This document shows, one piece after another, positions 37,631 to 50,390 of a stretch of 64,000 bases of DNA; position 1 is the first letter of the stretch, and every line of letters starts with the position of its first letter. The stretch is from Apostichopus japonicus (lineage: Eukaryota; Echinodermata; Holothuroidea; Aspidochirotida; Stichopodidae), in the NCBI RefSeq assembly GCF_037975245.1, contig NC_092571.1, forward strand, positions 24,688,564-24,752,563, written 5' to 3'. The position numbers and the translations under genes are program-made. The notes below the pieces were generated by a model that worked only from the letters and a program-made list of their open reading frames with translations, was not told where the DNA came from and ran no database searches.

Positions 37631-39558
37631 CAGGCGCGTATCCAGGATTTTCTAACCCGGGGGGCGCGAATTACTATCTTAGCGGAGCGCCACCATCGGT
37701 TGGCGCGGAGCGTACAAGAAAATTTCTGGTTTTGATACCCACCAGATCACCGGAAATGGCACTTCTCGGGCTTGAAAATGACCAACCAGATGTACACTTT
37801 TGCCTGAGAACCGCAGTATTTCCCAAAAGTTTTTTTCCATCCATAACCTTTTTGAAGATTGTCACCAGTCACACACCATGTTTGACCTCATTGCATGTCC
37901 TATGGATCATTGCTTTTGTAGGTGATTCTACGTAACGGCCCACAATATCCGAAAGCCCCACTTTTTAAGGTTTTAAGCCCATTATTTGTTGAGAATTTGA
38001 AAATTCACATTTCTCGTGAATAAAATCACTTCAGAACATACCATAATGTTTCACAAAATTCAGTCTATGGACAACCAATATAGAAAACCCCATTTGAACC
38101 CCTAACAGGTCAAAATTGCACGAGTAGAGAAAAGTATGATGAAGAATGTTGGTGAGGAAATTTTCGAAAATTCAGACACAGTTAATTTATAGGTGTAGAA
38201 ATATTAAAACCTCTTATAATGGCTATTATAAAACTGCGTTGAAGGAAATGAAAAATAGCAGATATTTCCGATATCAGGTATATCGAAACCGAACACTACA
38301 CACATTGGCGTAGGTCCCGTAGGAGGCGGGGCTGCAGCCCCCCCCCCGCAACCAAATTTTCCCCATTTTTTTCTAGCACCTACTGAAAGAAAAATAAATA
38401 GCAATGAATAGCTTAACAATTATCTCCTTGGTAATTAAAATAAAGTTGTAAGCTTGGCCGACATTACTATGTAAAAGAGAGTTTTGACATAAATGGATCT
38501 GTATGCTTTTTCTCCATCTACATAAGACATTTGGTTGTTTACATTAGCATCCGGCGGTATACTGTGCAACTTTTACGGACCGTACGGTAAACAATGGCAT
38601 GCAATGTAATGACCGATGCTTGCTTGTATGATATTGGCATCGATTTGTTGAACTCGCCGTTCGCGCGCGAAAAATTTTGGCTTTTTTTTCGGGCAAGTCA
38701 TTACAGCCCCCAAATCCAATTGGGCTCCTACGCATTTGACTACACACATAGACAGTTTTTTTGCTGTTCATCCTGTAACATGTATTTCAATGCTCACTGC
38801 TATGATGTTATATCTGCTCTTTGCTTTACAAATTCGAAAAGGCGTGTAGCGAGTAATTGCCAAGGGAGGGGCGAAGACTGTAGGCAAACTATCTAAGCGA
38901 AGCCCCACCATGAGTTGGCGCGAAGCGTACAATAAAATTTTTGGCCGAAAATGCCTCCCAGATCGCTGGAAATGACACTTCCCAGGCCTTGTAAGTTGCA
39001 TCTAAGCATTGTCTATTTCGAAATTACTAGCGATGCTCGGGGGGGGGGGGCGGTCGCCCCTTCCCGAAATGCGTCATGTTCCCCGACGACTCGGTCGAGT
39101 TCAAGACCAGCCACAGTTGGTTCCATATAGCACAATTGTACAATTGTTTAAGGCGTCCATACACACACAAGCGTTATGATAGACCATATATAGTATTTAT
39201 ATAGATACATTAGTGAGAGAGGAAAAATGGAAACGTCAAAAATGGAGTTGTCGGTGTAAGGGGTAGGGTGAGGCGCACACCCCCTCCGTAATCCTCGATC
39301 TGTCACTGGCTACCCTGTCTATATAATAGTGATCAGCGCTGTAATTATGACTGTTCCTCTTTCTCTTCCCGAGGTCTTGGCTATCTTCTACTCCCCCCTT
39401 TTCTCCTTTTTCTCTTTGTTTTCTTTTTCTTTTCCCTTCCTTCCTCTCCTCCTTTGCTTTTTCCCCCCTCCTTTTCCCTTTTTTCTTCTCTTTTTTTTTC
39501 TCTCCTCTTTTCCTTACCCGGGGGGCGCGCGCCCCAACGCTCCCTGGATACGCGCCTG
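37631..39558. mobile_element. 1.93-kb DNA transposon with perfect 16-bp TIRs, copy in unit A
   Basis: Ends are exact inverted copies: CAGGCGCGTATCCAGG and CCTGGATACGCGCCTG, flanked by ATTTA at 37626-37630 and 39559-39563. Unit C has the near-empty site (GAACATTAGCACCACGA, about 54614-54630). Inside are two copies of the recurring AGCGGAGCGCCACC module, a poly-G run and a 150-bp pyrimidine tract (39360-39520). No transposase. The 5-bp duplication with CAG ends could fit a hAT-like group, which is an inference. Confidence 0.88.
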
Positions 39559-39563
39559 ATTTA

Positions 39564-40585
39564 GCAGCACGACACTCAATCAATCAATATAAAGTACTAG
39601 ACCAAAAACATTATCTGTTTATGTTCTTTAAACAAACTACGGCTTTTAGCTGCATCTTTGATAATTCTGTTATATAATGTTGAAGTTGGCGATATTTTCT
39701 TGAAGGGACGGAAGGGTACAGGGTCGAAATAACTCATAGAGTATACTAATAGTTTATTCTTAGGGACTCGTTTGCTTTAGGCCCTCCAGTTGTCAGATTC
39801 GTAGATGGCAATGAGAGTGTTTCTATGTGAGATCAAATTTTGCTTTTGGGAGGTGGTAATGCATGTCGGTGAAGTTAACCTCAATTATACACGTAATGCC
39901 CAACTTGTGCTGCACAGAGGGGCGCGTGGCCCTCATTTCCTTTGCTACGCAACTGGACCAGCCAGCTTACCAACAATTGGTGGTAGACAAATAACACCAG
40001 GATAGCTCGGTTCTCTAAGATATTATAAGACGAGAAAAGTTAATCGAAAAAAAAAAAATTTTTTGGATACAATCATCATAATGGTATAATTTTATTTACG
40101 GTTTCTAAAACAACATAAACTAGTATATGGAAATATAAATGACTTGATGATTTATTTACTACTTATTAAAGTCTGAACTGAATGATTTGTAGCGCAATCG
40201 TATCTGATTATAGGTTATTGTTCTACTTTTCTGGGAGTTCAAAAGATGAAGTAACATACTGTCATTAAAAGAAATAGAACACAAATATATGTATTCGAGA
40301 CATCGTCATTTTGAAATTTATACGCTTTGTATATATTTAAGTAAGAAAAATGTCAACTGGTTGAATATTTATTGGGCAACATTGTAATAAAGTTGCTCTG
40401 TTAGACAATCTTTAAGTTTCCATCGCAATTATTGCCAATTTACAGCTGATATGGTAATTTCTTTAATGACAATGTCGTTTGTAATCAAACTGACCAGACA
40501 AAGCTTAATGTAAGCATAATGTAAATGTAAAACTTTATCCTTCAAATTTGACAAGTGATAACATCTTCTCGGTCGTCTATTAAGA
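39564..40585. other. Non-coding flank joining unit A to unit B
   Basis: Matches 49046-50070 (unit C side) and 54612-55630 (unit D side), with a conserved ATGTCAACTGGTTGA-containing segment at about 40348 that marks the low-coordinate edge of the duplicated unit. Confidence 0.6.
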
Positions 40586-40589
40586 AGAC

Positions 40590-41213
40590 ATGAAAAAACG
40601 CAACCTGGGTATACAAAACGTTCTGTATAAGTGTTGCATAAACAATCCGGATCTCGAAATGGATACTTTGAACACACTCTGTTATATGAAATGGAAACAA
40701 ACGACAAAGAAGAATGAATATATACATAAGTGAAATTGTAGTGAGTTGGAAAATCAAGAACAGTGAAAAACTTCCAACCTCCACTGGGGTTCGAATCCGG
40801 GCCTCCCGCTTTGTACGCGGACACCCTAACCACTAGGCTGTGGACGCTGATTGTATGTCCAGAGGTTCGAAACCGGCACTGGAAGGTCGTAATTCCACTG
40901 TAGGCACTTGTCGAATAATTCTAGTTCTGTTTTTGGGGACATATTTTGCCATACTCTAGAGATCAAACATATGATGCTAACCAACTCGAAATCATTGGTG
41001 ATTCCTGAAGCCGGATCTCGAAAGAGATACTTTGAACATACTTGATTTTAATGAAATGGAGGTAAACGTCAAAGTCAAATGAATATATATATAATTGAAA
41101 TCGTAATGAGTTGGAAAATCAGGAACAGTGAAAAAAACTTCCAACCTCCACTGGGGTTCGAATCCGGGCCTCCCATTTTGTACGCGGACACCCTAACCAC
41201 TAGGCTTTGGACG
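40590..41213 (-). mobile_element. tRNA-derived SINE pair downstream of receptor B
   Basis: Two head-to-tail copies with tRNA-like parts at about 40775-40848 and 41142-41213 (B box GGATTCGAACCCC on the sense strand). The second runs straight into the (TA)n tract at 41214, next to the receptor B stop. Confidence 0.78.
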
Positions 41214-41220
41214 TTATATA

Positions 41221-41312
<92 letters not shown>
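41214..41312. repeat. (TA)n microsatellite at receptor B 3' end
   Basis: About 45 TA dinucleotides, 15 bp from the stop codon of receptor B, occupying the place held by GATA/GACA in receptor A. Confidence 0.95.
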
Positions 41313-41314
<2 letters not shown>

Positions 41315-41327
41315 CGTGTTTGTGTGG

Positions 41328-43043
41328 TTATGCTGTGCTGCCAGCATCTGCAAAGTCTGATAATTCAAAATAGTTATCTTCTGTTGTAGTATTGGAAATG
41401 CTGATACCACTCTCATCATCCACTTGCTGCGTTGAATCTTGGCCAGAGGTAGGTTCATTATTGCTATGACTAGAACTTCTCCGTCCTTTCTTTTGTTTGT
41501 GTGCATGGGTATCAATGGGAATATCAAAAGATGGTAAATCATGATAAAGAGAATCAGCTTGATCAAACACAGGTGGCGAGCGATTCACCGAACTGTAAAA
41601 ACCAACACCAGAAATTGCGGTAGCATGTGAAGGACTTTGGTGTCTCAAATTTACTTTTCCACGCTCTTCAAGAATTTCATTGGAGCTGTTAATATCTTCA
41701 TCGGTAATTCCGACGCTTCTCTCAGGTGGTGATGTCGATGGCTGTTGTCTTAATATATCATTGTAAGTGCTGTTATCGTCGAGTCCAGCATTATCATTAA
41801 CATTTTGGTTTTGACTTGAAGTGATGTCAGAATTGGGATTTCTTTTTCGATCGTACTTCCGTATGATACACCAAATGCCTGGTTGTACAAGAACAGCGAT
41901 CAATATTACAACTATTGCCGATATCACTATAATAACTAACACCGACGTGTCTATACCTCCGTCTGTTTGTCCTGTAACTTTTTCACCCGCTTCACTAGCT
42001 GTAGTACCACCGTTTGATTGTCCGTCTGCTTCGCTGGACTCTGTACCTTTGTCACTCGCTTCAGTAGTAGCTTCTTGTAACACAGAGAATGTATATTCAT
42101 CCGTGTAAGACGAATCGGAAACGTTACCTCTACATGTTACGACTATATCAATCAACTCGCTTTCTGCAACTTCGAAATTTGTCATCGTCAAACATGACAT
42201 ACCTTCTGATGCAGCGAACTCAAACATCCCTACTTGCGGTGGTACGTCCCAACGAAACTCTGCGTCAGCTGTGAGAGGGACTAAGCGACAACACAACGTC
42301 AACTGTTCTTTCCAGCCGACGATACCATCATTAGAAGAATTGATTCTAACGAAAGGGTTCTCGTAGAAATAAAGAGGTCCGATGGAGCAAGAGAAAAGAG
42401 GGGTAGATTGGCCGGGTTCCACAACACCCGCACTATTGTTCACATAGCAATTTAGGGTAGTTCCATTAGCATGCTGAACAAAAATATAATACGTTGATAA
42501 TTTATATGTGTAATTAGTTGTTTCCAAAGAAGATAACCCAAGGTTAACCATATAACCAATACTTAACCATACAGATGTTGTATTTTCTATAGCAGGATAC
42601 GTACAATCTATCAGCACAATACCAAACCCTTCTTCAACAAGATACTCTAGTCTTCCATCCCACGTAGTAATGCACTGATCATTGTCATAGACAGCAATCT
42701 CCACAGTGTCATTAATGATAACACTCTCATCAGATGCAGTGCATGTGTAGGTACCACTGTCGGTCACTCTCAGTGATTCAAAACCCATTGTGAAAGACTC
42801 CTTGGTTCCTTCAAATGTCATATTTTGAACCGAGGAATTTACAGTTACTACACCATTATTCACTTCGGCTATTTTGATTTCATTTTTCCACCAGGATACA
42901 TCATCCAGTGTGGATGCACATGTCACTTGTAACGGTCGTCCCTCGAAAAGAATTTCATCAATACCGCTCACATTCAACTGTTGCGCTTGCGCAGACAGCA
43001 TGGCACAATGTAATCTTATAAGTAGGATCAGAAAGAGGAACAT
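41328..43043 (-). CDS. Receptor B: three-Ig-domain type I membrane protein with tyrosine-motif tail
   Basis: Intact 571-residue frame. Signal peptide 1-20. Ig1 about 23-119 (Cys42, Trp51/52, Cys101 in DSGTYTC). Ig2 about 122-219 (Cys147 and Cys199, extra Cys124 and Cys219). Ig3 about 220-325 (Cys251/252 and Cys304, extra Cys284). The stalk at 326-366 contains an 18-residue insertion with a repeated GQ..GG pattern. Transmembrane helix about 367-394, then RKYDRKRN. Tail tyrosines: Tyr427 (STYNDI), Tyr500 (SLYHDL), Tyr558 (DNYFEL). Two of these fit S/I/V/L-x-Y-x-x-I/V/L; the last is YxxL with an acidic lead. Many Asn-X-Ser/Thr sequons in the ectodomain. No intron is needed. Function inferred only: cell-surface recognition receptor with inhibitory or endocytic signalling potential. 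Confidence 0.9.
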   Translation of the reverse strand: MFLFLILLIRLHCAMLSAQAQQLNVSGIDEILFEGRPLQVTCASTLDDVSWWKNEIKIAEVNNGVVTVNSSVQNMTFEGTKESFTMGFESLRVTDSGTYTCTASDESVIINDTVEIAVYDNDQCITTWDGRLEYLVEEGFGIVLIDCTYPAIENTTSVWLSIGYMVNLGLSSLETTNYTYKLSTYYIFVQHANGTTLNCYVNNSAGVVEPGQSTPLFSCSIGPLYFYENPFVRINSSNDGIVGWKEQLTLCCRLVPLTADAEFRWDVPPQVGMFEFAASEGMSCLTMTNFEVAESELIDIVVTCRGNVSDSSYTDEYTFSVLQEATTEASDKGTESSEADGQSNGGTTASEAGEKVTGQTDGGIDTSVLVIIVISAIVVILIAVLVQPGIWCIIRKYDRKRNPNSDITSSQNQNVNDNAGLDDNSTYNDILRQQPSTSPPERSVGITDEDINSSNEILEERGKVNLRHQSPSHATAISGVGFYSSVNRSPPVFDQADSLYHDLPSFDIPIDTHAHKQKKGRRSSSHSNNEPTSGQDSTQQVDDESGISISNTTTEDNYFELSDFADAGSTA

Positions 43044-43215
43044 GTTGATAATTTAATTTCAAAGGTTAGTGTGAAATGGCAATAGAATTGTTCAACGAAC
43101 TTGATTGGCTAAATCTTCGAGTCCTTTCCAGACATTACTCCTAATATACCGTCGATTGATCAAAACTCAAACTATACATCTTGTTTGAAGAAGTAACGTA
43201 GCTAACATAGTTCTA
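43044..43215 (-). promoter_or_regulatory. Conserved 5' flank of receptor B
   Basis: Near-identical to the block before receptor A, including the GCCAATCAAG word (ATTGG at about 43105) and the ACTCCTAATATACCG segment at about 43136. Confidence 0.42.
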
Positions 43216-45099
43216 CTTTAACGATGACGTAAAAACATGTCACTTCCGGTTATGATGGATGTATAACTCAATAACTTTAATGGTAGACCTATCTAGGTGA
43301 ACGTATAGATTACCGTACGATTTATTATTTCAAACATAAAACCGCTTTTAGTTGCTTTACGTCGCTCGCAGATGGTGCACTGATAACAATTAATTATAAT
43401 TTAAAATTGTTAATATATGCCAATTAAAAATCATTAAAAAAATTAAGATATGCTTAAATCAGTCGATGTGGTTTCGAGGACACCGACTGAGGAAGCTCCT
43501 TTGGCGATATCGCTATACTGAAGATATAATTATCACGTGACTTGCCAAGAGGTAATGAAACGAATTCTTCTTATCTTTCATAATTGACGTAACGACACCA
43601 GTCAATAAAAACAAAAACAAAACGTAACGAAACAGCTATTTTTCATGAAGTTGATGGCCAAAATAAGCTCAATCGACTAAAAAAAAAACCCAGATTCTTT
43701 TTCTTCAATAACTCTCATGTACTGTTTGCCACAGTAGAATTTCATATTCTCCCCCAATTCATCAAACTAACAATTCCCCGTCAATAATTATCCAATGAAC
43801 GTTGTTTTCACTTTCATATCATGTAAGTCACATTATAACAACTAAAACATGTCTTTCCTTGGTCCGTGTGATAGTTGAGGCTGGACTGGAAGTTCATGTA
43901 CATAGTATATAGGCTAAATCTGGGTTAAAGAGCCAGCAGCCAAATCTAATAAAATGAGTTTAATGTGTTCCAAAGTTGTTAGAAAAGCTCCAAGTGATCA
44001 CATTATGGTCATTTTTTTCTTAACAACGATTGGCATCGATAGGGAAAGGTTCGCTAACACATTGCAAATAATTTATTCCTTTGTTTAAAATTTGTAATCG
44101 ATTTATCCGAAAAGTAGTTAAAGAAGTCGATATCTCAACATGTACATAGTAATCCGACAACAAAGCTATGTTGTTGTCTTTTAATATGAAGATTTATCCG
44201 CGAAATTAAAATAGGTCGTCTTCTGGATATTGTTTCAAGCTTTAACGTCTAGCGATGAGTTTCAGAACCGGTATACAACTAGTATAAGTTCAAGACACAT
44301 TCGCTGCAGGTACCGACGTTGCTAACTCCGAAGTCAACGAGAAAAGTTATGAAGCTGAGCGGCACGAGTATTTGCTTCTATATTGACCAATTTGTTGTAT
44401 AAAAAAACTGTTAAAACTATATATTTTTCCTTCAAAATTTTCATTGGTCTAATCTTTAGGTAAATTCTCCTGTTCCCCTTTTTGGTGGTGTACCGTATCT
44501 TAAAGCTTTGCATCCACGTTATAAAATTCACGAGATATAAAGTTTAGGACAGCACTACAAGGCTTAACTTGTGTATATACTAAGTAAAGGGGGTGGAGAC
44601 CGCACGGCATTGTGACTTTATTGTTAAAACTCCAAACCCATAACGGGCTCTGTTTGGTATTTCTTCCAAAAATATTGTTGTGCTCGAAATAGCAAACCGT
44701 ATTGGTAATAAAATACTAAACTATAACTCCGAAGAATAACGTGTTTTTGACTTTCACGCACTGACAACTTTACACAATCAACATACCATCTTTCAAAAGC
44801 AGGTCAATAAATTTTTAAGGATGGCAGTCTGTAACACAAAACAGTAATTAAAATGAGACCAAATAGTATACTTAGTTTATACATATACCGTTAGACATAC
44901 ATGATGTGAGACCGTATTCGCGTACTCGTATTTTAATAGCGTTAATTGCCTGTAGTGGTACTCGTCCCAATGGATTTGCACTCGTACAGTTCTCGTACTC
45001 GAGGCATGTTGGAAATCTAGTAAAGATATTAGTGTAAAGTTATAGGCATTAGTACTCCGGCTTAGAGCAGTGTACTCTAATTCGTACTAGAGGAATTCT
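43216..45099. other. Conserved upstream non-coding part of unit B
   Basis: Aligns with 35.0-36.8 kb and 52.3-54.1 kb. No coding frame is conserved. Confidence 0.6.
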
Positions 45100-46925
45100 A
45101 TACTTGTACTCATACTGTTGTATTAGTACTCAAGCTGTTGTACTCGTTATCATGCTGTTATATTAGTACTCAAGCTGTTGTACTCGTTTTCATGCTGTAA
45201 TACTAGTATTCGAACTGTTGTACTCGTACTGTAAGTCTGGGTGACACCATATGGTTAACTCTCTTGAATAAACGATATGAAGGGGAATTCTACTTGTAGT
45301 TATAATGCTGTTGTACTCATATCCATGCTGGTGTACACATAATCCTGATTCATGCTGTTGTACTCATATTTCTGTTGTTGTACTCATTTTCCTGACGTTG
45401 TACTTATATTCATGCTGTTGTACTCATATTTCTACTGTTGTACTCATATTCATGCTGTTGTACTCATATTCCTGTTGTTTTACTCATTATACTGCTGTTG
45501 CACTCATATTTCTGCTGTTGTACACATAGTCCTGATTCATGCTGTTGTACTCATATTCCTATTGTTATAGTCATATTCATGCTGTTGTACTCATATTCCT
45601 GACGTTGTACTTATATTCATGCTGTTGTACTCATATTCCTACTATTGTACTCATATTCATGCTGTTGTACTCATATTTCTGCTGTTGTACTCATATTCCT
45701 GACGTTGTACTCATATTCATGCTGTTGTACTCATATTTCTACTGTTGTACTCATATTCATGCTGTTGTACTCATATCCATGCAGGTGTACTCATATTCCT
45801 GTTGTTGTACTAGTTATACTGCTGTTGCACTCATATTTCTGCTGTTGTACACATAATCCTGATTCATGCTGTTGTACTTATATTCCTATTGTTGTAGTCA
45901 TATTCATGCTGTTGTACTCATATTTCTGCTGTTGTACTTATATTCCTGACGTTATACTTATATTCATGCTGTTGTAGTCATATTCCTACTATTGTACTCA
46001 TTTTCATGCTGTTGTACTCATATTTCTGCTGTTGTACTCATATACCTGACGTTGTACTCATATTCATGCTGTTGTACTCATATTTCTGATGTTGTACTCA
46101 TATTCATGCTGTTGTACTCATATCCATGCAGGTGTACTCATATTCCTGTTGTTGTACTAGTTATACTGCTGTTGCACTCATATTTCTGCTGTTGTACACA
46201 TAATTCTGATTCATGCTGTAGTACTCATATTTCTGCTGTTGTACTCATTTCCTGACGTTGTACTTATATTCATGCTGTTGTACTCATATTTCTACTGTTG
46301 TACTCATATTCATGCTGTTGTACTCATATTCCTGTTGTTTTACTCATTATACTGCTGTTGCACTCATATTTCTGCTGTTGTACACATAGTCCTGATTCAT
46401 GCTGTTGTACTCATATTCCTATTGTTATAGTCATATTCATGCTGTTGTACTCATATTTCTGCTGCTGTACTCATATTACAGACGTTATACTTATATTCAT
46501 GCTGCTGTACTCATATTCCTACTATTGTACTCATATTCATGCTGTTGTACTCATATTCATGCTGTTGTACTCATATTCCTGACGTTGTACTCATATTCAT
46601 GCTGTTATACTCATATTTCTGCTGTTGTACTCAAATTCATGCTGTTGTACTCATATTCTTGTTGTTGTACTTATTATACTGCTGTTGCACTCATATTTCT
46701 GCTGTTGTACACATAATCCTGATTCATGCTGTTGTACTCATATACCTATTGTTGTAGTCATATTCGTGCTGTTGGCCTCACATTTCTATTGTTGTATTCA
46801 TATTTCTGATGCTGTACTCATATTCATGCGGTTATACTCATTTTTCTGATGTTGTACTCATATTCATGCTGTTGTACTCATATTCATGCTGTTGTACTCA
46901 TGTTCATGTTGTTTCTACTCGTATT
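45100..46925. repeat. 20-bp minisatellite, unit B (largest copy)
   Basis: Same 20-bp unit as in unit A but about 80 copies (dense from 45306). It contains higher-order blocks of several hundred bp that recur internally (for example around 45352-45540 and 46215-46400), so segments have been re-duplicated. Confidence 0.95.
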
Positions 46926-47097
46926 AGATCAGTCGTTCAGACGTACTCTTCAATCAAATCAAGTTCCATTTCAATAACAATTTTATAGTCTTTTAGAAAT
47001 TAGGTACAATGTGAAACATCCCATATAGGATCATTGACAAAAGCAACTGGTCTTCCTAGCTTAGGGTATTATCATAATGATGGAAATTGAACATTTA

Positions 47098-49040
47098 CAG
47101 GCGCGTATCCAGGATTTTCTAATCCAGGGGGCGCGAATTACTATCTTAGCGGAGCGCCACCATCGTTGGCGCGGAGCGTACAAGAAAATTTCTGGTTTTG
47201 ATACCCCCCAGATCACCGGAAATGGCACTTCTCGGGCTTGAAAATGACCAACCAGATGTACACTTTTGCCTGAGAACCGCAGTATTTCCCAAAAGTTTTT
47301 TCCATCCATAACCTTTTTGAAGATTGTCACCAGTCACACATCATGTTCGACCTCATTACATGTCCTATGGATCATTGCTTTTGTAGGTGATTCTACGTAA
47401 CGGCCCACAATATCCGAAAGCCCCACTTTTCAAGGTTTTAAGCCCATTATTTGTTGAGAATTTGAAAATTCACATTTCTCGTGAATAAAATCACTTCAAA
47501 ACATATACATAATGTTTCACAAAATTCAGTCTATGGACAACCAATATAGAAAATCCCATTTGAACCCCTAACATGTCAAAATTGCACGAGTAGAGGAAAG
47601 TATGATGAAGAATGTTGGTGAGGAAATTTTCGAAAATTCAGACACAGTTAATTTATTGGTGTAGAAATATTAAAACCTCTTATAATGGCTATTATAAAAC
47701 TGCGTTGAAGGAAATGAAAAATAGCAGATATTTCCGATATCAGGTTTATCGAAACCGAACACTACACACATTGGCGTAGGTCCCGTAGGAGGCGGGGGCT
47801 GGCAGCCCCCCACCCCAATTGTTTTCCCATTTTTTTTTCGGGCACTTACTGAAAGAGAAATAAATAGCAATGAATAGCTTAAAATTATCTCCTTGGTAAT
47901 TTAAATAAAGTTGTAAGCTTGGCCGACATTACTACTGTAAAAGAGAGTTTTGACATAAATGGATCTGTATGCTTTTTCTCCATCTACATAAGACATTTCG
48001 TTGTTTACATTAGCATCCGGCGGTATACTGTGCAACTTTCACGGACCGTAAGGTACACGATGCCATACAATGTAATGACCGATCTTGCCTATATGATATT
48101 GGCATCGACATGTTGAATGCGCGCGACTTGCGCGAAAAATTTTGGCTTTTTTTCGGGCAAGTCATTACAGCCCCCAAATCCAATTGGGCTCCTACGCATT
48201 TGACTACACACATAGACAGTTTTTTGGCTGTTCATCCTGTAACATGTATTTCAATGCTCACTGCTATGATGTTATATCTGCTCTTTGCTTTACAAATTCG
48301 AAAAGGCGTGTAGCGAGTAATTGCCAAGGGAGGGGCGAAGCCTGTAGGCAAACTATCTACGCGAAGCCCCACCATAAGTTGGCGCGAAGCGTACAATAAA
48401 ATTTTTGGCCGAAAATGCCTCCCAGATCGCTGGTAATGACACTTCCCAGGCCTTGTAAGTTGCATCTAAGCATTGTCTATTTCGAAATTACTAGCGATGT
48501 CATAAAGAAAATTTGCTCGGGGGGGGGGGGGGCGGTCGCCCCTTCCCGAAATGCGTCATGTTCCCCGACGACTCGGTCGAGTTCAAGACCAGCCACAGTT
48601 GGTTCCATATAGCACAATTGTACAATTGTTTAAGGCGTCCATACACACACAAGCGTTATGATAGACCATATATAGTATTTATATAGATACATTAGTGAGA
48701 GAGGAAAAATGGAAACGTCAAAAATGGAGTTGTCGGTGTAAGGGGTAGGGTGAGGCGCACATCCCCTCCGTAATCCTCGATCTGTCACTGGCTACCCTGT
48801 CTATATAATAGGGATCAGCGCTGTAATTATGACTGTTCCGCTTTCTCTTCCCGAGGTCTTGGGTATCTTCTACTCCCCCCTTTTCTCCTTTTTCTCTTTT
48901 TTTTCTTTTTCTTTTCCCTTCCTTCCTCTCCTCCTTTTCTTTTCCCCCCTCCTTTTCCTTTTTTTCTTCTCTTTTTTTTTCTCTCCTCTTTTCCTTACCC
49001 GGGGGGTGCGCGCCCCAACGCCCCCCTGGATACGCGCCTG
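47098..49040. mobile_element. 1.94-kb DNA transposon with perfect 16-bp TIRs, copy in unit B
   Basis: Same element at the same site as 37631-39558, with the same 16-bp termini and ATTTA duplications (47093-47097 and 49041-49045). Sequence is nearly identical apart from small indels and one extra segment (about 48500-48515). It was inserted before units A and B separated. Confidence 0.88.
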
Positions 49041-50240
49041 ATTTAGCAGCACGACACTCAATCAATCAATATAAAATACTAGACCAAAACATTATCTGTT
49101 TATGTTCTTTAAACAAAATACGGCTTTTAGCTGCATCTTTCATAATTCTGTTATATAATGTTGTAGTTGGCGATATTTTCTTGAAGGGACGGAAGGGTAC
49201 AGGGTCGAAATAACTCATAGACTATACTAATGGTTTATTCTTAGGGACTCATTTGCTTCAGGCCCTCCAGTGTTCAGATTCGTAGATGGCAATGAGAGTG
49301 TTTCTATGTGAGATCAAATTTTGCTTTTCGGAGGTGATAATGCATGTCGGTGAAGTTAACCTCATTTATACACATAAGAGCCAACACGTACTGGACAGAG
49401 GGGCGCATGGCCCTCATTTCCTTTGCTACGCAACTGGACCAGCCAGCTTACCAACAATTGGTAGTAGACAAATAATACCAGGGTAGGTCGGTTCTCTAAG
49501 ATATTATTAGACGAGAAAAGTTAATCGAAAAAAAAACATTTTTGGATACAATCAACAAAATGGTAAAATTTTATTTACGGTTTCTAAAACAACATAAACT
49601 AGTATATGGAAATATAAATGACTTGATGATTTCCTTGCTAATTATCAAAGACTGAACTGAATGATTTGTAGCGCTATCGTATTTGATAATAGGTTATTGT
49701 TCTACTTTTCTGGGAGTTCAAAAAATGAAGTAACATACTATCATTAATAAAAATAAAACACAAATATATGTATTCGAGACATCGTCATTTTAAAATTTAT
49801 ACGATTTGTGTATATTTAAAGTGAGAAAAATGTCGTCCATGTCAACTGGTTGAGAATTTATTGGGCAGCAGTGTAATAAAGTTGCTTTGTTAGACAATTT
49901 TTAAGTTTTCATCGAAGTTATTGCCAATTTACAGCTGATATGGATATCTCTTTAATGACAATGTCGTTTGTAATCAAACTGACCAGACATAGCATAATGT
50001 AAATGTATACTGTATCCTTCAAATTTGACAAGTGATAACATCTACTTTACAGTCTGTTAAGTAGACTTAAAAACGCAACCTGGGTATATGAAACAGACTG
50101 TATCCGTGTTGCATAAACAATCCGGATCTCGAAAAAGATACTTTGAACAGACTCTGTTAAATGAAATGGAAATAAAAGACAAAGGCATAATGAATATGTA
50201 CATAAGTGAAATTGTAGTGAGTTGAAAAATCCAGAAATGT
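49041..50240. other. Non-coding flank joining unit B to unit C
   Basis: Matches 39564-40585 and 54612-55630. No gene. Confidence 0.6.
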
Positions 50241-50380
50241 GAGAAAACCCGGGCCTCTCGCTTCATATAAGAAGATCCTAACCAACTGGGATATGGACGC
50301 TAAATGTATGTCTAGAGGTTTGAAACCAGCAAGGAAGGTTGTAATTCCACTGTAGGCATATATATTTATATATGGGTGTT
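50080..50380 (-). mobile_element. Degraded SINE relic downstream of receptor C
   Basis: Retains the body (CCGGATCTCGAAAAAGATACTT) and part of the tRNA-like region (about 50247-50303, CCCGGGCCTC... CCTAACCAACTGGGATATGGACGC) but lacks an intact B box. Only a stub of TA repeat (50360-50376) remains beside the receptor C stop. Confidence 0.65.
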
Positions 50381-50390
50381 TCTGTGGTTA

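Noticed and set aside
39236-39583. 115-codon Lys/Arg/Glu-rich frame (also 48718-49065)
   Set aside because: It is the purine strand of the polypyrimidine tract inside the 1.93-kb transposon.
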